Assembly: GCF_009883055.1 (NCBI RefSeq)
Contig: NZ_WWVR01000037.1
Span: forward strand, 1 to 33,167
DNA length: 33,167 nucleotides
Source: Blautia sp. BIOML-A1
GTDB lineage: Bacteria > Bacillota > Clostridia > Lachnospirales > Lachnospiraceae
Direction: 5' to 3'
Both the position numbers and the translations under genes were made by a program. Numbering within the stretch: the first letter of the stretch is position 1; each line of letters starts with the position of its first letter. The notes under the pieces were generated by a model, which worked only from the letters and a program-made list of their open reading frames with translations, made no database searches and was not told where the DNA came from. Shown in pieces: positions 1 to 7,310 of this stretch.

Positions 1-443
1 GGTTCCTCATTTTCCACAGAAGTTTGTTTTTTAAACTTCTTTAATTCCTCTTCAAATTTTTTCTCATCTGTTTTCTCAGGCATAAAGGTTTTCACGTAGA
101 TGACGTTCACCTTTCCAAATCCCTGTCTGCGTTTCTCAATCAGGCCAATCCCTGTTTCGTCATCCAGTTCTCTCATGGATTTGATGGCTTTATTTCTGCC
201 ACAGTTCAGTAATTCCATAATATCTTCGATGGAAAAGTAGATATATGCTCTATTTTTGTCGTCAAACCACTGATTCTTGATGGAAAGAGACATTCGATCC
301 AACATCAGTCCATATAAAATTTTAGCATCGCTTGATAAATCTTTAAAGTAACTGTCTGTAAATAATGCTTTTGGTATGCGGTAGAAGCTGAACTGATCAG
401 CTTCAGTACCGTAAAAATAATTAAATGTCATTTTTTTCTCCAT
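1..443 (-). CDS. repA: Replication initiator protein A, RepA_N type (3' end outside window)
   Basis: The first 147 residues of a replication initiator are readable and the rest runs off the left edge. The start MEKKMTFNYFYG sits 8 bases behind an AAAGGAGG ribosome site. The segment holds the RepA_N core pattern: FSFYRIPKALF, then SSDAKILYGLMLDRM, then IYFSIEDIMELLNCGRNKA (a winged-helix DNA-binding region), then GIGLIEKRRQGFGKVNVIYVK. In Firmicutes this family initiates replication of plasmids and of the circular form of Tn1549-like conjugative elements by binding iterons. It is the last gene of the parB2-parA-parB1-repA unit, 78 bp after parB1. The family call is confident; plasmid versus integrated element cannot be decided from this window. 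Confidence 0.88.
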   Translation of the reverse strand, partial: MEKKMTFNYFYGTEADQFSFYRIPKALFTDSYFKDLSSDAKILYGLMLDRMSLSIKNQWFDDKNRAYIYFSIEDIMELLNCGRNKAIKSMRELDDETGIGLIEKRRQGFGKVNVIYVKTFMPEKTDEKKFEEELKKFKKQTSVENEE

Positions 444-521
444 AATTTCCTCCTTTCATTTTCTGCTAAGAAGTCCTCTTTTTAAACTTCTTTGACTTTG
501 TTTTCTTAGCTTTTTCTATCC

Positions 522-1424
522 TTAACAGGACTGTTCCTGCATCCATTTTTCTAATAATGATTCAATCACCTGCTCCATATCTTTGGCTGTATAATCATCC
601 GGAAAGTACTTTGTCAGTTTCTTTTCTGAGAAAGTAAGAGACCGGGATACTTTCTTTGCCATCACACAGTTATTGAAAATTGATAACATCTGGATCTGAT
701 TGATTGGTCCATCATTCAGCTGATTTCTGAGTGCTGCAATCTGTTTTGGCTTGATAAATCCGGTGTCGCTGATATATTCGTAAATCCATTCCTGTACTTC
801 CTTGTCGATATAGGAGATATCGACAGCAACCGTGAATTGAAGCTTTTTGTTATCTACCAGATCAAGAAGTTCCGGAATTAATTCTGTCAGTCGGATATAC
901 CGCTGAACACTTCGTGCACTTTCTCCAACCTGTTCTCCTAATAACTGATCTGTTCTCGACTTCGTGCCACTTTGGCACAAAGTTAAATCTGTCCGACTCC
1001 CCTGTCTTTTCATTGCATCAAGTTTCATCTTATAAGCAAAGGCTTTCTCACTGGGCAACAGTTCCTCTCGCTGAATGTTAGCATCCACCATCGCCACAAT
1101 GGCATCATCATCTGATAATTCTCTTACGATTGCCGGAATAGTTGTGAGTCCTGCAAGCTGTGCTGCATGCATTCTTCTGTGACCGGATACCATTTCATAT
1201 TCTTCATTTTCATCCATGCGAAGCAGTACCGGAGTCAGCACTCCATTAATCTTTACGCTTTCTACCAAGTCCTGCATCTTTTCATCATCCAGCACCTTGA
1301 ACGGATGATTTTTAAATGGATGGATCTTACTGATCTCTATCTCCATTGCAGATTCTTCATTTACCACACCAAGCAATTCATCAATACTAGCCAGTTTAAT
1401 CTTTTCGCCACTTCTATTTTTCAT
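522..1424 (-). CDS. ParB/Spo0J-like partition protein (first copy)
   Basis: This 300-residue protein has a ParB N-terminal nuclease-like domain at about residues 28-120: IHPFKNHPFKV, then VLTPVLLR, then the hallmark YEMVSGHRRMHAAQLAG, then TTIPAIVRELSDDDA. A central HTH region follows (GESARSVQRYIRLTELIPELLDLVD, about 165-195), with a variable C-terminal dimerisation part. ParB proteins load on parS sites and partner a ParA ATPase to segregate low-copy replicons; members with the GHRR box often bind or hydrolyse CTP. The start overlaps the end of parA by 11 bp, so translation is probably coupled. A second, diverged ParB lies upstream of parA, which suggests division of labour rather than recent duplication. 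Confidence 0.9.
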   Translation of the reverse strand: MKNRSGEKIKLASIDELLGVVNEESAMEIEISKIHPFKNHPFKVLDDEKMQDLVESVKINGVLTPVLLRMDENEEYEMVSGHRRMHAAQLAGLTTIPAIVRELSDDDAIVAMVDANIQREELLPSEKAFAYKMKLDAMKRQGSRTDLTLCQSGTKSRTDQLLGEQVGESARSVQRYIRLTELIPELLDLVDNKKLQFTVAVDISYIDKEVQEWIYEYISDTGFIKPKQIAALRNQLNDGPINQIQMLSIFNNCVMAKKVSRSLTFSEKKLTKYFPDDYTAKDMEQVIESLLEKWMQEQSC

Positions 1425-2199
1425 TATTCAAAACCTCCTGTGTCAATTTCATATATGCCTCAGCAACTTTTCCTTTCGGACAGTGCATGTAGATACTTTT
1501 TCCCTCTGCACTGGTCTCAGCTGCTTTTACGGACATCGGAATCACATTTTCAAATACTTCTATCTGGCTTCCGTATGTTGTATGTACTCTCGATGCAATG
1601 TCCCTTGCGTAATTGGTTCTGAAATCTACCATAGTCAACAGAATGCCCTCTATCGCCAGTTTCCGGTTCAGTCTTTTCTTTACTGTAAGAATGGTCTTGA
1701 TCAGCTGCTGAAGTCCTTTAACAGGCAGATATGCAGCCTGCACAGGTATCAGAACAGAATCAGAAGAGACCAGTGCATTGATCGTCATCATACCAAGGCT
1801 CGGCATACAGTCGATCAGGATATAATCGTATCGGCATCTTATCGCATCGATATATTCCTTCATGATCATTTCTCTGCTCATAACATTTCCCATCGTTACT
1901 TCCAATGCGGAAAGCTCAATATTTGCCGGAAGAAGATCTACATTTTCCTGGTGATGTAAGATCCCATCTTCTAAAGAGATTTCTTCTTCGTTGATGACAT
2001 CCATCATGATCGTTGCCAGTGTGATGCGAAGATCATCCGGTTCCTCATACCCAAGACTTGCTGTTAAACTTCCCTGTGGATCCGCGTCAATCAGCAACAC
2101 TTTCTTACCTTCTCTTGCCAGTCCAATGCCTACATTTACGGTTGTGGTGGTCTTTCCAACGCCGCCTTTCTGGTTTACTACGGATATAACTTTACACAT
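1414..2199 (-). CDS. parA: ParA/Soj partition ATPase
   Basis: The start is set at MCKVISVVNQKGG because AAAGGAGG lies directly before it; an in-frame upstream ATG at 2241 lies inside the preceding gene. The 261-residue protein shows the deviant Walker A motif NQKGGVGKTTTTVN at the N-terminus, the switch motif DADPQGSLTASLG near residue 40, and Walker B YILIDCMPSLGMMTINAL near residue 120. This is the P-loop ParA/MinD superfamily, which forms ATP-dependent gradients on the nucleoid and moves ParB-bound DNA. It lies between two ParB genes and upstream of repA, an arrangement common at one end of Tn1549-type integrative conjugative elements. Confidence 0.93.
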   Translation of the reverse strand: MCKVISVVNQKGGVGKTTTTVNVGIGLAREGKKVLLIDADPQGSLTASLGYEEPDDLRITLATIMMDVINEEEISLEDGILHHQENVDLLPANIELSALEVTMGNVMSREMIMKEYIDAIRCRYDYILIDCMPSLGMMTINALVSSDSVLIPVQAAYLPVKGLQQLIKTILTVKKRLNRKLAIEGILLTMVDFRTNYARDIASRVHTTYGSQIEVFENVIPMSVKAAETSAEGKSIYMHCPKGKVAEAYMKLTQEVLNNEK

Positions 2200-2213
2200 G
2201 ATTTCTTCCTCCT

Positions 2214-3083
2214 TTAACTTTCCCATGATTCTTTTTTCCATAATTTCAACAGTGCCAGTATTTCCCGCTTCATCATTGCCGGTGTATAGGAATTCGGAAA
2301 ATACTTATGTAGCTGTTCGTTTGTGAAAGCCACTCTTGTGATTTCACCCTTTTTAACCTCACACATGATTTCTTCCATCTTTTCCAGTGACAACTGCTTT
2401 TCTTTACTCATTTGCCGGATCCTCTGGGCCTGTGAGAGTGATGGGATTGCCTGTGCATACTCCATTGCTACAAGCAGTTCCTTTTGCTCTTTTTCACTTA
2501 ATGCAGCTATCTCTACAGCCGGACAAAAAGAAATGATCTCATCATCCAGTTTCTGCAGCATTTCCGGTATCAGTTTTGTCAGTGAGATATAACGCTGCAC
2601 TTGTTTTGGGCTATCACCACAATCTTCACTGATGATTTCTATTGCCCGCTTTCTTGGTGTTTTGTGGTCAACTTGGCTCTTTTTTCGACCACTTTTTCTT
2701 TTTAATACGTCATTCTTCAGTTTGTAAGCAAAAGCTTTTTCACTGTAGCTGATCCGTTCTCTGTGAAGATTAGAATCTACCATGCTTAAAATGGAATCAT
2801 CTTCACTTAATACCCGGATGATTACTGGTACTTTACGGTATCCCAGTTTCTCCGCAGCATGTTTTCTTCTGTGACCGGATATGATCTCATAGTATCCATC
2901 CGGTACTGGTCTGACGATTAGCGGATTTAAAATTCCATACTTCTCAATGCTTTCCTGCAAAAGAAACATTTCCTTATCATCTTTTACCTGAAACGGGTGC
3001 TCTTTGAACGGACGAAGACGCTCAATCTCAATTTCTATGATTCTTTCTTCGTTTTCTCCTGATTGTCTGTTTGGCTCAATCAT
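2214..3083 (-). CDS. ParB-like partition protein (second copy)
   Basis: The start MIEPNRQSGENEER is chosen because a GGAGGAAAGGAG ribosome site precedes it by 4 bases; the longer reading to 3179 would run back through a terminator hairpin. At 289 residues it keeps the ParB domain: LRPFKEHPFQVKDD, then GILNPLIVRPV, then YYEIISGHRRKHAAEKLG, then KVPVIIRVLSEDDS. A KRKSGRKKSQVDHKT basic stretch and the HTH region DSPKQVQRYISLTKLIPEML follow. It is the promoter-proximal gene of the partition/replication unit and ends 15 bp before the parA start. It is clearly diverged from the other ParB in the C-terminal half, so the two may recognise different sites. Confidence 0.9.
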   Translation of the reverse strand: MIEPNRQSGENEERIIEIEIERLRPFKEHPFQVKDDKEMFLLQESIEKYGILNPLIVRPVPDGYYEIISGHRRKHAAEKLGYRKVPVIIRVLSEDDSILSMVDSNLHRERISYSEKAFAYKLKNDVLKRKSGRKKSQVDHKTPRKRAIEIISEDCGDSPKQVQRYISLTKLIPEMLQKLDDEIISFCPAVEIAALSEKEQKELLVAMEYAQAIPSLSQAQRIRQMSKEKQLSLEKMEEIMCEVKKGEITRVAFTNEQLHKYFPNSYTPAMMKREILALLKLWKKESWES

Positions 3084-3114
3084 CTTGACTCCTTTCCTCC
3101 AGGATTCAGGAAAT

Positions 3115-3164
3115 AAAAAATGCCTGCCTGGAACTTTTATAGATAGTAAAGTTCCAAACAGACA
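3115..3164 (-). terminator. Intrinsic terminator/attenuator in the leader of the parB2-parA-parB1-repA operon
   Basis: On the minus strand the arm at 3148-3164 pairs with 3121-3137 over 17 positions (14 Watson-Crick, 3 G-U) around an 11-nt loop, and is followed directly by six T residues. It lies 32 bases before the parB2 start codon, so it would stop transcription of the operon unless opposed. That position suits attenuation or antisense-RNA control of a replication/partition operon; the regulator is not identified. Confidence 0.75.
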
Positions 3165-3177
3165 TTGCTGTTTGACC

Positions 3178-3483
3178 ATTAGCTGTAGCTAATAGAATTA
3201 AATACTGTTTCAGCTAATTCATGTTTGCAGGTTTGGGAGAGATTGTTTCTTTTCCCGCCTTTTCTCTGATTTACATCCCCGAATAAGGGGTGACAACGGA
3301 GCGGAACCCAAATGTTAGCTGGACTTCTTAAAACCCATGTTTGCAAACCGGTAATTTTGATTAGCTGTCAGCTAACAAAAATCGGATTGCGTTAGCTGGA
3401 AATTGATCATTTTGAATGGAATTTTGTGTCACGAACGTGATTTGAAAATAACAAAAGCGTTCGTTGTCAGCTAATCCAGCTAA
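3178..3483. repeat. Array of CAGCTAA/TTAGCTG heptamers upstream of the partition operon
   Basis: Eight exact copies of the heptamer in either orientation start at 3179, 3211, 3315, 3361, 3369, 3392, 3468 and 3477, plus a variant at 3186. Two form inverted pairs (for example TTAGCTGTCAGCTAA at 3361-3375) and two are in tandem at 3468-3483. A decamer CATGTTTGCA also occurs twice (3220 and 3337). This otherwise gene-free stretch between parB2 and the tRNA also holds a CCCC/GGGG stem at about 3282-3296 and TCACGAACGTGA at about 3429. Likely roles are ParB centromere sites, initiator iterons or integrase arm sites. Confidence 0.75.
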
Positions 3484-3499
3484 CATTTTCGAACGCTTT
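3454..3499. other. 10-bp perfect inverted repeat adjoining the tRNA 3' end
   Basis: AAAGCGTTCG at 3454-3463 is perfectly inverted as CGAACGCTTT at 3490-3499, and the loop carries two tandem CAGCTAA heptamers. It starts 7 bases beyond the tRNA 3' end, where tyrosine recombinases that target tRNA genes place their attachment region. It could equally be the tRNA terminator, but neither strand has a good T-run. Confidence 0.5.
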
Positions 3500-3506
3500 G
3501 AAGCCC

Positions 3507-3579
3507 GTCGCCAAGAGGATTTGAACCTCCGACCCCTCGCTTAGGAGGCGAGTGCTCTATCCAGCTGAGCTATGACGAC
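3507..3579 (-). tRNA. tRNA-Arg (anticodon CCU)
   Basis: A complete 73-nt cloverleaf can be folded. The acceptor arm GTCGTCA pairs with TGGCGAC (one G-U). The D arm has GCTC/GAGC, and the anticodon arm CTCGC/GCGAG has loop CTCCTAA, giving anticodon CCT. The T arm carries loop TTCAAAT. No 3' CCA is encoded. It is transcribed away from the chromosomal genes toward the partition/replication module, which places that module at the tRNA 3' end, the classic integration target for conjugative elements. Confidence 0.95.
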
Positions 3580-3810
3580 ACATGCCGCAAACCCTTGATT
3601 TTACTGGGTTTCTGGGATTTTTCCCTTCGGCCATATATAAGATTATCAACTCTTTTTCGAGTTGTCAATCTACAGATTTTTTTGATTTGGTAACATTAGA
3701 ACGTTCCCCAATTTGGGGAATGCTTTGTTGTCACCATTAGCATTTTTCAGAATAGATTCGAACTGAAAGTTGTTTTTCATTTTTTCCCTTTGGGGAATGC
3801 CTCGGCTTTC

Positions 3811-3851
3811 TCTTAGGAGGCGCTTGTTTTATCCGTTAAACTAACAGAACC
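3811..3851 (-). pseudogene. 5' half of a second tRNA-Arg(CCU)-like gene
   Basis: The minus strand begins GGTTCTG, continues with a D-arm-like AGTTTAACGGATAAAACA, and runs to the anticodon loop CGCCTCCTAAG, sharing the CGCCTCCTAAG anticodon region with the intact tRNA 230 bp away. Immediately after the loop the match to a tRNA stops, and the expected 3' half ending CAGAACC is absent. It is a distinct tRNA by its 5' sequence, so it is not a simple duplicate. A break exactly at the anticodon loop would fit recombination there, but decay is also possible. Confidence 0.6.
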
Positions 3852-3980
3852 AATATCTCATGAATGAAATTGTACTATATCTTTGCTGAAAAAACAAGTC
3901 CTTTATTTCAGCAACTTATAAATAAATTCGAAGAGGATTTTCCCTGGAACTCATAAGTTTTAAGAACCATGCTCCGCTTC

Positions 3981-4021
3981 GTATCAGATATGATCTACTT
4001 TTTACAGTTCATATCTGATAC
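3981..4021. other. 13-bp perfect inverted repeat
   Basis: GTATCAGATATGA at 3981-3993 is perfectly inverted at 4009-4021 with a 15-nt spacer. No T-run follows on either strand, so a terminator is unlikely; it may be an operator or an old mobile-element end. There is no adjacent intact gene to assign it to. Confidence 0.45.
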
Positions 4022-4175
4022 CTGTTTACGGAACATTTATGTCTTGTTTCAACTCACAGTCGGTAATTTCACAGAGTCTGACATGTCAGCAAACATGCTG
4101 ACTGTGATTTGCCTCATGTCAGTGGGGGATACCGATTTCTCTCCGCCCTCCACTGCCGTTCATTTTCTTGTTTGC

Positions 4176-4229
4176 AATTCATCTCACCACCTATAGAGGT
4201 GGGAGAATCCTTGTTATATCTTGTTAAAT
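4176..4229 (+). repeat. 54-bp hairpin motif, copy 1 (mobile-element end?)
   Basis: This segment is 43/54 identical, without gaps, to 14008-14061. It runs from AATTCATCTCAC to TTGTTAAAT and contains a CCACCT/AGGTGG stem with a 4-nt loop. It lies immediately upstream of the transposase remnant, so it may be the left end of that element. The structure also resembles the hairpin near ends of IS200/IS605-group elements; I cannot decide between these. Confidence 0.5.
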
Positions 4230-5252
4230 TTATGCAAATCTTTTTCGAACAGAGTGATCGGTCATCTCATGAGTATCCTGAGCAGTATCTTTATCTCGGG
4301 TTACCATGGAAAGACTACCGACTTTGCACAAAACAGTTCCTGTCACAGAACTACCATCGCACATTTCCTCAATTCCGGGAAATAGGATGATACCTTACTT
4401 GAAAATACTTTAAAATCCTCCGTAGTTGAAATTATTTATTCAGAAGCACAGCGCACCGGAAAGCCTGTTTTCTGTATTGTGGATGATACCATAGCTTCAA
4501 AGACAAAGCCTTCGTCACAGGCTCTGCATCCAATTGAAGATGCGTATCTCCTTTGTGGCTGCTGGTATGTTTCTGAAAAATTAATTAACACATTTGTACA
4601 GAAGAGGTTCCATACCATTGGGGCTTTAAAAACAAACCGCCTGCTGTACCCGTCAGGAATGAAAAAGAAGCTCAGCGAACTTGCTGCTGAATTATCGGTA
4701 ACAGAGAAGGGATTTGACCTTGTGACAGTCAAAAACCGAAAATATTATGTGTACCGGTATGAAGAAAACCTGAATGGTATCGAAAATGCGGTTGTTCTTT
4801 TAAGTTATCCTGAAAAGGCATTTGGAAATCCCAAAGCACTGCGGGCTTTTATCAGCACAAACGTGGCATTATCAACGCTGAAGATCCTTTCCTGCTATGT
4901 GTGCAGATGGCCGATTGAGGTCTTTTTCAGACAATGTAAGACCCGGCTGGCACTGGATACCTACCAGATACGTTCCTCAAAAGGGATCCAAAGATACTGG
5001 CTGCTGATGTCAATGGCACATTATATCACAATCCTGTATGATAAATATATCCCTTTTAGACTATTTTTTCATCTTGGAAAACTATTTTGTCTGTTATATC
5101 CTGAAGGTGTTTTATTCGATTTCTTAATTTTATTTTTTATATCCGACCGCACTGCAGGGCATCAGTGCACGTACTGCAGCTGTTGCATAATGTGTTATTT
5201 TTTCGTAGAAATGATTGGTTCTGTCGATTCTGTTGCTCCCGTTTTTCTGTAA
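4221..5252 (+). pseudogene. DDE (IS4-like) transposase, nonsense-mutated and internally deleted
   Basis: The frame can be followed from 4221 (LLNLCKSFSNRVIGHLMSIL, then CHRTTIAHFLNSGK) to a TAG at 4383-4385 where the family has a tryptophan, then on through EAQRTGKPVFCIVDDTIASK and ALHPIEDAY. The expected stretch of roughly 70 codons containing FHQSHLKG and the middle of the catalytic core is missing, and the frame resumes at LLCGCWYVSEKL. The rest (TIGALKTNRLLYP, VVLLSYPEKAFGNPKALRAFIS, CRWPIEVFFRQCK with its catalytic Glu, YQIRSSKGIQRYWLLMSMAHY) is preserved before a diverged tail. The element is inactive. Its 3' end meets the truncated end of an oppositely oriented rsgI-like gene. Confidence 0.85.
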
Positions 5253-5378
5253 ATCTGCCTCAGAAATTTCAATGATATCACCCGGCCACAAGTCAGACCG
5301 CTGAAGCTTTATAATCCGTCCATTCTTTGCAAGAACTGCTGCTTCTTTTTTTATGATTTCAAGAACAACTGCTTCCAT
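5130..5378 (-). pseudogene. RsgI-type anti-sigma factor, N-terminal stump
   Basis: About 80 residues remain, starting MEAVVLEIIKKEAAVLAKNG behind AAAGGA. The N-terminal RsgI domain is visible (AVVLEI, AAVLAKNGRIIKLQ, PGDIIEI), followed by the start of the transmembrane helix (YATAAVRALMPCSAVGY, with a disruptive Arg and Pro), and then the frame ends. In Firmicutes RsgI proteins hold the SigI sigma factor at the membrane and carry large extracellular sensor domains; that whole part is missing here, and no sigI is next to it. Truncation coincides with the edge of the transposase remnant. A cre-type box lies 80 bp upstream. Confidence 0.6.
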
Positions 5379-5457
5379 ATTTTTCATTCCTTTCTACTGG
5401 ATTTTTGATCTTGGTATCATATTACATAAACAGTCCCTGAATTACCATCCATACATT

Positions 5458-5471
5458 TGAAAACGTTCTCA
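5458..5471. promoter_or_regulatory. cre-type CcpA box 1
   Basis: TGAAAACGTTCTCA fits the catabolite-responsive element consensus TGWNANCGNTNWCA at every fixed position. It lies 80 bp upstream of the rsgI-like stump and downstream of the riboflavin operon terminator, so carbon-catabolite control of the stump's former gene is the natural reading. Confidence 0.6.
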
Positions 5472-5512
5472 TACAATCCATATTTTTCCCTGTTTCACGT
5501 ATATTTTGGCAC

Positions 5513-5550
5513 AAAAAAGACTGATTTTGAAACTAAATCAGCCTTTTTTT
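5513..5550 (-). terminator. Rho-independent terminator of the riboflavin operon (bidirectional)
   Basis: On the minus strand GGCTGATTT and AAATCAGTC form a stem (one G-U) around a 7-nt loop and are followed by six T residues. The preceding A-run makes it work in both directions. It follows the ribH stop by about 25 bases. Confidence 0.9.
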
Positions 5551-5563
5551 GAAAACGTTTTCA
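5550..5563. promoter_or_regulatory. cre-type CcpA box 2, perfect palindrome
   Basis: TGAAAACGTTTTCA matches the cre consensus and is a perfect 14-bp palindrome. It sits between the ribH stop codon and the terminator stem, an unusual place for an operator, 92 bp from the first cre box. Two boxes at that spacing could allow DNA looping or a former promoter now lost. Confidence 0.6.
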
Positions 5564-5575
5564 GTATATATTTAT

Positions 5576-6049
5576 TTAGAACTGCTTCATGAGATTGACC
5601 ATCTCAATCGCTGATAATGCACAGTCATAACCTTTGTTCCCTGCTTTGCTTCCCGCGCGTGCAATAGCCTGCTCAATATTCTCAGTCGTGATTACACCGA
5701 ATAAGACCGGGATTCCTGTTGCAAGTTCAACCTGTGCGATTCCTTTGGCAGACTCATTGCACACCAGATCATAATGTGAGGTATCTCCACGAATAACCGC
5801 TCCCACACAGATAACTGCATCATATTTGCCTGACTGTGCCATTTTTTGTGCTGCCAATGGAATCTCAAATGCTCCCGGTACCCATGCCGCAGTAATATTT
5901 TCTTCTTCTACCCCGTGTCTTACTAATCCGTCAACTGCCCCTCCCAATAGTTTATTTACAATGATTTCGTTGAATCTCGCTGCCACAATACCAACTTTCA
6001 TTCCCTCTGGTGCTACTACTTTTCCTTCTACTAAATTAATCTGTCTCAT
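5576..6049 (-). CDS. ribH: 6,7-dimethyl-8-ribityllumazine synthase
   Basis: This enzyme condenses 5-amino-6-ribitylamino-uracil with 3,4-dihydroxy-2-butanone 4-phosphate to give lumazine, the step before riboflavin synthase. The start [11 protein letters not shown] is preferred because AAAGGAG lies just before it; the in-frame ATG at 6082 would overlap ribBA. The 157-residue protein has the family landmarks [51 protein letters not shown] (with the catalytic His), [13 protein letters not shown] and AGSKAGNKG. It is the last gene of the rib operon. Confidence 0.97.
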   Translation of the reverse strand: MRQINLVEGKVVAPEGMKVGIVAARFNEIIVNKLLGGAVDGLVRHGVEEENITAAWVPGAFEIPLAAQKMAQSGKYDAVICVGAVIRGDTSHYDLVCNESAKGIAQVELATGIPVLFGVITTENIEQAIARAGSKAGNKGYDCALSAIEMVNLMKQF

Positions 6050-6074
6050 TTTTTCTCCTTTTATTGATTGTTTT

Positions 6075-7292
6075 TCAGACATTTATTTCCCGGAAAATAT
6101 GTCCCATCTTTTCCTGCTTTGTCTTCATATATTTTCGGTCATACTTTTGTGGTGGAATCTCCAACGGCACTCTCTTATTAATTTTCAGCCCAAATTCGCC
6201 AAGTCCATAGATTTTGTCCGGATTATTTGTCAATAATCTTAATGATTTCACACCAAGATCTGCCAGTATCTGTGCCCCAATCCAGTACTCTCTGAGATCC
6301 GGTGCAAATCCTAACTTCACATTAGCCTCCACAGTATCGTATCCCTGCTCCTGAAGTGCATATGCTTTAATCTTATTGATCAGGCCAATTCCTCTGCCTT
6401 CCTGTCTCATATAAAGAATAATTCCTCTACCTTCTGCTTCAACCTGGCGCATTGCTGTCTGCAGCTGCAGACCACAGTCGCATCTGAGCGATCCAAATGC
6501 ATCTCCGGTCAGACACTCCGAATGTACCCGGCAAAGCACATCTTCCCCATCTCCTATATCACCTTTCACCAGTGCCAGATGATGCTCTCCTGTAATGTCA
6601 TTGATATATCCATACATTTTAAAATCGCCGTATTGCGTTGGAAGATCTGCGACTGCTTCCTCTTTTACATGTTTTTCATGTATTCTTATATAATCCTGCA
6701 GATCACGGATCGTAATAAATGTAAGCCCATGCTCTTTTGCCAGTTCCCATAACTGTGATGTACGCATCATGGTTCCATCGTCTTTCATAACCTCACAGCA
6801 CACACCACATTCTTTCAGTCCGGCCAGTCTCATAAGGTCCGTGGTTGCCTCTGTATGACCATTCCGCACCAGAACTCCTCCTTTTCTGGCTATAAGCGGA
6901 AATACATGTCCCGGTCTTCTGAAATCCTCTGGTTTTGCCTCATCATCCACGCACTTCATAATGGTATAGGAGCGCTCTGCTGCTGAAATACCGGTCGTTG
7001 TATCTTTGTGATCCACTGCCACAGTAAATGCTGTACTGTGATTATCCGTGTTTTCAGCGACCATCGGCGGAAAATTCAATTTGGCTGCAATTTCCGCACT
7101 CATCGGCGTACAGATGAGTCCCTTTGCATAAGTCGCCATAAAATTAATATTTTTCTGGGTTGCAAACTCTGCCGCACATATCAGATCTCCCTCATTTTCT
7201 CTGTCCGGATCATCCGTAACCAGAACTATCTTTCCTTCTCTTAAATCCCTCAGTGCCTCTTCAATTGTGTTGTACTGATAGTTTTGTGGCAT
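6075..7292 (-). CDS. ribBA: Bifunctional DHBP synthase / GTP cyclohydrolase II
   Basis: This 405-residue fusion supplies both precursors of lumazine. Residues 1-200 are 3,4-dihydroxy-2-butanone 4-phosphate synthase ([17 protein letters not shown] with the metal-binding acidic loop, [35 protein letters not shown]). Residues about 205-400 are GTP cyclohydrolase II ([20 protein letters not shown] with the zinc cysteines, [47 protein letters not shown]). AGGAGG lies 7 bases before the ATG. It starts 19 bases after ribE ends. Confidence 0.98.
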   Translation of the reverse strand: MPQNYQYNTIEEALRDLREGKIVLVTDDPDRENEGDLICAAEFATQKNINFMATYAKGLICTPMSAEIAAKLNFPPMVAENTDNHSTAFTVAVDHKDTTTGISAAERSYTIMKCVDDEAKPEDFRRPGHVFPLIARKGGVLVRNGHTEATTDLMRLAGLKECGVCCEVMKDDGTMMRTSQLWELAKEHGLTFITIRDLQDYIRIHEKHVKEEAVADLPTQYGDFKMYGYINDITGEHHLALVKGDIGDGEDVLCRVHSECLTGDAFGSLRCDCGLQLQTAMRQVEAEGRGIILYMRQEGRGIGLINKIKAYALQEQGYDTVEANVKLGFAPDLREYWIGAQILADLGVKSLRLLTNNPDKIYGLGEFGLKINKRVPLEIPPQKYDRKYMKTKQEKMGHIFREINV

Positions 7293-7310
7293 AATGTATA
7301 TCCTCCTGTT

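Larger units (their letters stand above)
3580..4175. other. Gene-free decay region between the tRNA and the transposase remnant
   Basis: No credible coding sequence is seen over about 600 bases; short open frames lack ribosome sites and family resemblance. It holds small stems such as CGTTCCCCAATTTGGGGAATG near 3701 broken by no gene, a repeated TTGGGGAATGC (3712 and 3790), a truncated tRNA half, a 13-bp inverted repeat at 3981-4021, and a CACAGTC/GACTGTG pair enclosing TCAGCA/TGCTGA at about 4053-4108. The base composition and mosaic of small repeats suit an old mobile-element junction. Confidence 0.6.

Noticed and set aside
3740..3770. T-arm-like GTTCGAAT sequence downstream of the half tRNA, suggesting a tRNA with an insertion
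   Set aside because: The flanking bases do not form a T stem and the acceptor 3' strand pairing with GGTTCTG is absent, so I treat it as chance.
4436..4732. 98-codon minus-strand frame
   Set aside because: It is the antisense of the transposase remnant, with no ribosome site and no family resemblance.
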